DNA from: Burkholderiales bacterium Ga0077543
GTDB lineage: Bacteria > Pseudomonadota > Gammaproteobacteria > Burkholderiales > Burkholderiaceae_C
Assembly (NCBI GenBank): GCA_001464055.1
Contig: LNET01000118.1
Location: 1-36,396, forward strand
Length of the DNA: 36,396 nucleotides
Reading direction: 5' to 3'
Shown one piece after another: positions 32,525 through 36,396 of this stretch. The stretch's first letter is position 1. Each line of letters opens with the position of its first letter. The notes below the pieces were generated by a model, which saw nothing but the letters and a program-made list of their open reading frames with translations, made no database searches and was not told where the DNA came from. Made by a program: the position numbers and the translations under genes.

Positions 32525-34321
32525 TCAGGCCGGCTGACGCCGGTTGATGAAGCGTTTGTGGGGCTCGTACGGAAACACATCGTGCACGTGGCCGGCGGCG
32601 ATGCGCTCCTTGTGGATTTGCCAGAAGCCGGCGTCCAGCAGGTCGGCATGGTGGGCCATGAAGGTCTCGCGCACCTGCGGGTTGCCCAGCAGGAAGGGGC
32701 CGAAGGTCTCGGGAAACACGTCCTTCGGGCCGACGGAGTACCAGATCTCGCCGCTCATCTCGTCCTCCTCGTTGCGCGGCGTGGGCACGCGGCGGAAGTT
32801 GCAGTCGGTGATGTATTCGATTTCGTCGTAATCGTAGAACACCACCTTGCCATGGCGGGTGACGCCGAAGTTCTTCCAGAGCATGTCGCCGGGAAAGATG
32901 TTCGCCGCCACCAGGTCCTTGATGGCGTTGCCGTATTCCTGCACCGCATGCGCCATCTGCTCGGGCGTGGCTTCCTGCAGGTACATGTTCAGCGGGATCA
33001 TCCGGCGTTCGATGTACAGGTGCTTGATCAGGATCATCTCGGCCCCGTCCTGCAGGCCGAACTCCAGCAGGCTGGGGCAGAAGTGCTGCAGTTCGGCGAT
33101 CAGTTCGGGCTCGAAGCGGCTGCGCGGGAAGGCCACGGTGCTGTATTCCAGCGTGTCGGCCATGCGGCCCACGCGGTCGTGCTGCTTGACGAGCAGGTAC
33201 TTGCCCTTGATCTGCTCGCGCGTGGTGTCCTTGGGCGGCGGGTAGAAGTCCTTGATGACCTTGAACACATAGGGAAACGAGGGCAGGTCGAACACCAGCA
33301 TCACCATGCCCTTGATGCCCGGGGCGATGCGGAACTTGTCCGACGAATGCCGCAGGTGGGCCAGGAAGTCGCGGTAGAACAGATTCTTGCCGTGCTTCTG
33401 CAGGCCCAGGCTGTTGTAGAGCTCGGCGCGCGGCTTGCGCGGCATCAGGCTGCGCAGGAACTGCACCGTGGCCGAGGGGATCTCCATGTCGACCATGAAG
33501 TAGGCCCGGGCGTAGCTGAAGATCATCAGCAGTTCGTCTTCACCGAACAGCGCCGCGTCGATGGCCAGCGGCCCCGGCCCGGCCCGTCCCTCGGCTTCGA
33601 CGTGCACGATGGGCAGCGCAAAAGGCGTCTCGCTGAAGCCGTTGATGATCTTGCCCACCACGTAGGCGCCCTTGTTCCGGTAGAACAGGCTCGACAGCAC
33701 CTGGATCTGGAAGTTCGGACGCGGCCTGAAACCGCCCAGCTCGGCGCCCATGGCCTCGACCACCTGCCGCACGTCGCGGTCCAGGTTTTCGAAGGGCACG
33801 GCGAGCTGGAAGTTGTTCACCACGCGCAGCCAGGTCTCGTGCAGCTTGTCCTTGCTCGGGTAATAGGCGCGATAGGTGGGCATCGAGGCCGGGGCGTCGT
33901 TTTCGATGTATTCGGTGCTGACCGCAGGGCGCACGAAGATGAAGTCGTTGTTGTAGTAGCTGCGGTCCAGCACCTTGGACGTGACCGAATTGAAGAAGGT
34001 CTCGGCCAACTCGGGCTGGTGGTGGTTGGTGAGCAGCCCGATGTAATGCAGCTTGGCCTGCTGCCAGCTGTCCTGCGACAGCTCGGCCACCCTGAATTCG
34101 CTGCGCAGGCGTTCCACGGCTTCGTTCACGCGCAGGTCGTAGAAGTCGATGCGGGCGCGCTGCGCGGTCTGCTGGCCGGCCCAGTCGGCGGCTTCGAAGC
34201 GCTGCTTGGCCGCGGCGCTGGTGGCGCGGAACAGGCGGTAGTGGCGGTCGAAGCCGTCGCACAGGGCCAGGGCGATGTCGAAGGCGCGGCGGTCGGTCAG
34301 CTGGTTCGGGAACATGGGCAT
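32525..34321 (-). CDS. aceK: isocitrate dehydrogenase kinase/phosphatase AceK
   Basis: 598 aa from the ATG at 34321 (MPMFPNQLTDRRAFDIALAL); the second ATG at 34315 is equally possible, and neither has a good ribosome site. The N-terminal regulatory region covers about 1-310. The kinase/phosphatase catalytic part has the ATP loop APGIKGMVMLVFDLPSF, then YVFKVIKDFYPPPKD with the nucleotide lysine. Later come DMLWKNFGVTRHGKVVFYDY and DEIEYITDCNFRRVP. AceK switches isocitrate dehydrogenase off by phosphorylation during growth on acetate, sending carbon to the glyoxylate shunt. That fits the two carboxylate symporters and acetyl-CoA-producing pathways in this window. The usual partners aceA/aceB are not here. 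Confidence 0.95.
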   Translation of the reverse strand: MPMFPNQLTDRRAFDIALALCDGFDRHYRLFRATSAAAKQRFEAADWAGQQTAQRARIDFYDLRVNEAVERLRSEFRVAELSQDSWQQAKLHYIGLLTNHHQPELAETFFNSVTSKVLDRSYYNNDFIFVRPAVSTEYIENDAPASMPTYRAYYPSKDKLHETWLRVVNNFQLAVPFENLDRDVRQVVEAMGAELGGFRPRPNFQIQVLSSLFYRNKGAYVVGKIINGFSETPFALPIVHVEAEGRAGPGPLAIDAALFGEDELLMIFSYARAYFMVDMEIPSATVQFLRSLMPRKPRAELYNSLGLQKHGKNLFYRDFLAHLRHSSDKFRIAPGIKGMVMLVFDLPSFPYVFKVIKDFYPPPKDTTREQIKGKYLLVKQHDRVGRMADTLEYSTVAFPRSRFEPELIAELQHFCPSLLEFGLQDGAEMILIKHLYIERRMIPLNMYLQEATPEQMAHAVQEYGNAIKDLVAANIFPGDMLWKNFGVTRHGKVVFYDYDEIEYITDCNFRRVPTPRNEEDEMSGEIWYSVGPKDVFPETFGPFLLGNPQVRETFMAHHADLLDAGFWQIHKERIAAGHVHDVFPYEPHKRFINRRQPA

Positions 34322-34353
34322 GGCGGCGCGGTTCGGGGGTGGCAGGGCGGCGG

Positions 34354-35130
34354 CTAGACGCCGCCGGGGCCGAATCGGGAGTCGAGGGCGTCGGCCAGGC
34401 CAGCGGCCTGGACAGCCGCCGCCTCCTCGCCCGGGTCGTGCGGCGTACGCGGGTAGCGCTTCAGCGCTGTGGCAAACACCTCGACCACCGTCTCACGGCG
34501 GTCCATCGTGACGCCCAGGTCCTTCAGCAGCCCGTCCTTCAGGCCGTAGACCCAGCCGTGCACGGCCACGTGCTGGCCCCGACCCCAGGCGTCCTGCACC
34601 ACGGTCGACAGCGCGACGTTGCCCACCTGCTCGATCACGTTCATTTCGCACAGTACGTCTTCCTGCTGCTCGGGGGGCAGGTGGTCCAACCGCTTGCGGT
34701 GGCGCAGCCGCACGTCCTGCACATGGCGCAGCCAGTTGTCGGCCAGGCCCACGCGGATGCCGCGCATGGCTGCTCGCACGCCGGCACAGCCGTAGTGCCC
34801 GACGACAATGATGTGCTCGACCCTCAGGTGTTCCACGGCGAACTGGATGGTCGACAGCGCATTCAGGTCGCTGTGAACCACCAAGTTGGCCACGTTGCGG
34901 TGGACGAAGACTTCGCCCGGGTCCAGGCCAGTGATCTCGTTGGCCGGCACGCGGCTGTCGGCGCAGCCGATCCACATGTAGCGCGGGCTTTGCTGCCGTG
35001 CCAGCCGGGTGAAGAAGCCGGGTTCGCGCTGCTCGGTGGCCGCCGCCCAACGCTGGTTGTTGGCCAGCAGGCCGTGCAACTCATCGGGTGGGGGCAGCAG
35101 GGCGGCCGGTTGAGGCAGAGGCGTGCTCAT
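34354..35130 (-). CDS. can: beta-class carbonic anhydrase
   Basis: 258 aa from the ATG at 35130 (MSTPLPQPAALLPPPDELHG). Zinc ligands and the dyad of beta carbonic anhydrases are present: C56 and D58 in IGCADSRVPA, and H112 and C115 in VGHYGCAGVRAA. Other conserved pieces are GEVFVHRNVANLV and FAVEHLRVEHIIVV. It interconverts CO2 and bicarbonate in the cytoplasm. An upstream frame extension to 35208 has no family sequence. A TACACT -10-like element ends six bases before the ATG, suggesting a leaderless transcript. It is the first gene of the minus-strand run; aceK begins 32 bases downstream. Bicarbonate supply would serve biotin carboxylases such as the one at 12404-14410. Confidence 0.95.
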   Translation of the reverse strand: MSTPLPQPAALLPPPDELHGLLANNQRWAAATEQREPGFFTRLARQQSPRYMWIGCADSRVPANEITGLDPGEVFVHRNVANLVVHSDLNALSTIQFAVEHLRVEHIIVVGHYGCAGVRAAMRGIRVGLADNWLRHVQDVRLRHRKRLDHLPPEQQEDVLCEMNVIEQVGNVALSTVVQDAWGRGQHVAVHGWVYGLKDGLLKDLGVTMDRRETVVEVFATALKRYPRTPHDPGEEAAAVQAAGLADALDSRFGPGGV

Positions 35131-35391
35131 GGCGTGAGTGTAGGCAAGCGCCGGGCCCGCGACGCGCACCGGCCGGCACCGTCCAAGCGCATCTAATTGG
35201 GGCAGCATCTCTCGATCTGTTCATCAAGGGCGCAGCGTGCCCTGTGGTCCGCAGGCGACCCCCATCCAAAAAAAGAGGCAGGTCCAGCCTCGCGCCGTTT
35301 CGCTACGCGCCCTGCTCATCGAAGGTTTCGTGCAGGCGGCCGCCAGCCCGGCCAACGCCTCGGCGGCGTCGAAGATGGAGCAGGTGTTCTT
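35131..35391. other. non-coding stretch between can and the CRISPR array
   Basis: 261 bases hold the can promoter region at the left. The remainder contains short open frames on both strands without recognisable similarity or ribosome sites. An A-run (AAAAAAAG near 35268-35275) is present but is not preceded by a clear hairpin. This is the trailer side of the array, where eroded DNA is common. Confidence 0.5.
35137..35142 (-). promoter_or_regulatory. candidate -10 element of can
   Basis: TACACT on the minus strand ends six bases before the can ATG, which would put the transcription start at the A of the ATG. There is no Shine-Dalgarno in the short stretch between them. No good -35 is seen 17 bases upstream (GCGTCG), so this is tentative. 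Confidence 0.3.
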
Positions 35392-35420
35392 TGGCCCATC
35401 CCCGCTTGCGCGGGGCAACC
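35392..35420 (-). repeat. degenerate terminal CRISPR repeat
   Basis: Compared with the other 16 identical repeats, this copy has T for G at its first plus-strand base and T for C inside the loop (GCTTGCG instead of GCTCGCG). Degenerate end repeats mark the leader-distal end of arrays. Confidence 0.9.
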
Positions 35421-36396
35421 CCCCATAAGCCACTCGACCCACGTCGGGTTCAGGGCCCATCCCCGCTCGCGCGGGGCAACCGTCGATCACTACTCCGTGC
35501 AAGGCCCTTTCGGGGGCCCATCCCCGCTCGCGCGGGGCAACCAGTTCCCTACCTGGGACGACCCGGACGACTGGGGGCCCATCCCCGCTCGCGCGGGGCA
35601 ACCTACTCGCCGAGCACCATCATCGTGTCGCCTGAGGGCCCATCCCCGCTCGCGCGGGGCAACCGTGTGAACGTGGAAGCCTCACTGTCTAACGCAGGGC
35701 CCATCCCCGCTCGCGCGGGGCAACCGTTTGAACGAACGCTGACGCATCCTTGGCGCTGGGCCCATCCCCGCTCGCGCGGGGCAACCCGCTGTTGCTCGCG
35801 CTCTGCGTCGCGCGCGTCGGGCCCATCCCCGCTCGCGCGGGGCAACCGGCTTGGCGTTCTTCACGGGCGATCCTTTCCAGGGCCCATCCCCGCTCGCGCG
35901 GGGCAACCATGAAAAGCGGGTGCTTCTTGAGGCCCATCAGGGGCCCATCCCCGCTCGCGCGGGGCAACCGCAGTTTCTGGATTGCCAGCGGCGTCTTGTA
36001 CGGGCCCATCCCCGCTCGCGCGGGGCAACCAGCGCATCGGCCTGCACCGCCCGCCTGCCCGCGGGCCCATCCCCGCTCGCGCGGGGCAACCCCAAGCGCC
36101 GGGCCGATCGTGAAGCGGCCAGTGGGCCCATCCCCGCTCGCGCGGGGCAACCTTCGGGTCTATGCGGCCCATAGGTGCCGGCATGGGCCCATCCCCGCTC
36201 GCGCGGGGCAACCGCCCTAGGTAAACCTGGCGAAGTCTTGCAATCGGGCCCATCCCCGCTCGCGCGGGGCAACCTTCAGCCCGCCCCTGATCGGCCGCGT
36301 GCGCGTGGGCCCATCCCCGCTCGCGCGGGGCAACCTCGACATGCCTGCCGATGGCCTGCTCGATGCCGGGCCCATCCCCGCTCGCGCGGGGCAACC
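35392..36396 (-). CRISPR. type I-E-like CRISPR array, 17 repeats and 16 spacers, open at the right edge
   Basis: Seventeen 29-bp repeats alternate with sixteen 32-bp spacers at an exact 61-bp period (repeat ends at 35420, 35481, 35542 and so on to 36396). On the plus strand the repeat begins GGGCCCAT, contains the stem CCCCGC-TCGC-GCGGGG and ends CAACC. Reverse-complemented it has the type I-E form: stem CCCCGC/GCGGGG followed by AT and a CC-ended tail. The transcribed strand is therefore minus, with a predicted crRNA 5' handle AUGGGCCC. The leftmost repeat is degenerate, which marks the trailer (oldest) end, so the leader should be beyond 36396. The final repeat ends exactly at the window edge, so the array probably continues. 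No cas gene is in the window. Spacers were not matched to any target. Confidence 0.97.

Noticed and set aside
35224..36394. Open frames through the CRISPR array giving repeated PRASGDGP, APRERGWA and PARAGMGP peptides
   Set aside because: They are three-frame translations of the CRISPR repeat; the 61-bp period shifts frame each unit. They are not proteins.

Overview
The window is GC-rich chromosomal DNA from a betaproteobacterium, most likely Burkholderiales of the Rubrivivax/Leptothrix type. This is inferred from gene content: NhaR, DUF485/ActP and DUF4212 symporter pairs, AceK, TrkA/TrkH next to a DUF2868/DUF3482 pair, DUF1289, and dense gene packing with many ATGA stop/start overlaps. No rRNA, tRNA, insertion sequence or prophage gene was seen.

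Left end (1-5519): the start of a TerC-family membrane protein, a small membrane protein, the LysR-type regulator nhaR, a short TerB-like fragment, and a fused secD-secF gene that is interrupted by a frame change with an apparent internal deletion. Positions 5560-10733 hold two adjacent sodium/carboxylate symporter modules, each a small plus a large subunit: DUF4212 + VC_2705-type, and DUF485 + ActP. An intrinsic terminator closes the first.

Middle (10065-18851, minus strand): a leucine/isovalerate catabolic region. It encodes both methylcrotonyl-CoA carboxylase subunits (16577-18187 and 12404-14410), methylglutaconyl-CoA hydratase (15053-15835) and HMG-CoA lyase (10939-11865). Together they turn methylcrotonyl-CoA into acetyl-CoA plus acetoacetate. 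A vapBC toxin-antitoxin pair sits between the carboxyltransferase and hydratase genes, a DUF4126 membrane protein is coupled between hydratase and carboxylase, and two DsbA-fold isomerase-like proteins bracket the block. No isovaleryl-CoA dehydrogenase is visible here.

Right (19640-35130, minus strand): eleven tightly packed genes: carbonic anhydrase, aceK, acetyl-CoA acetyltransferase, a LysE-type exporter, a MaoC-type hydratase, a large periplasmic tricorn-like protease, an acyl-CoA dehydrogenase, the DUF2868 membrane protein, the DUF3482 GTPase, trkA and trkH. The last four look translationally linked and suggest a potassium-uptake module with a GTPase partner.

The right edge (35392-36396) is a CRISPR array of 17 repeats and 16 spacers with an exact 61-bp period. 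The repeat is of type I-E form. Repeat orientation and the degenerate leftmost repeat place the leader, and probably the cas genes, beyond the right edge.
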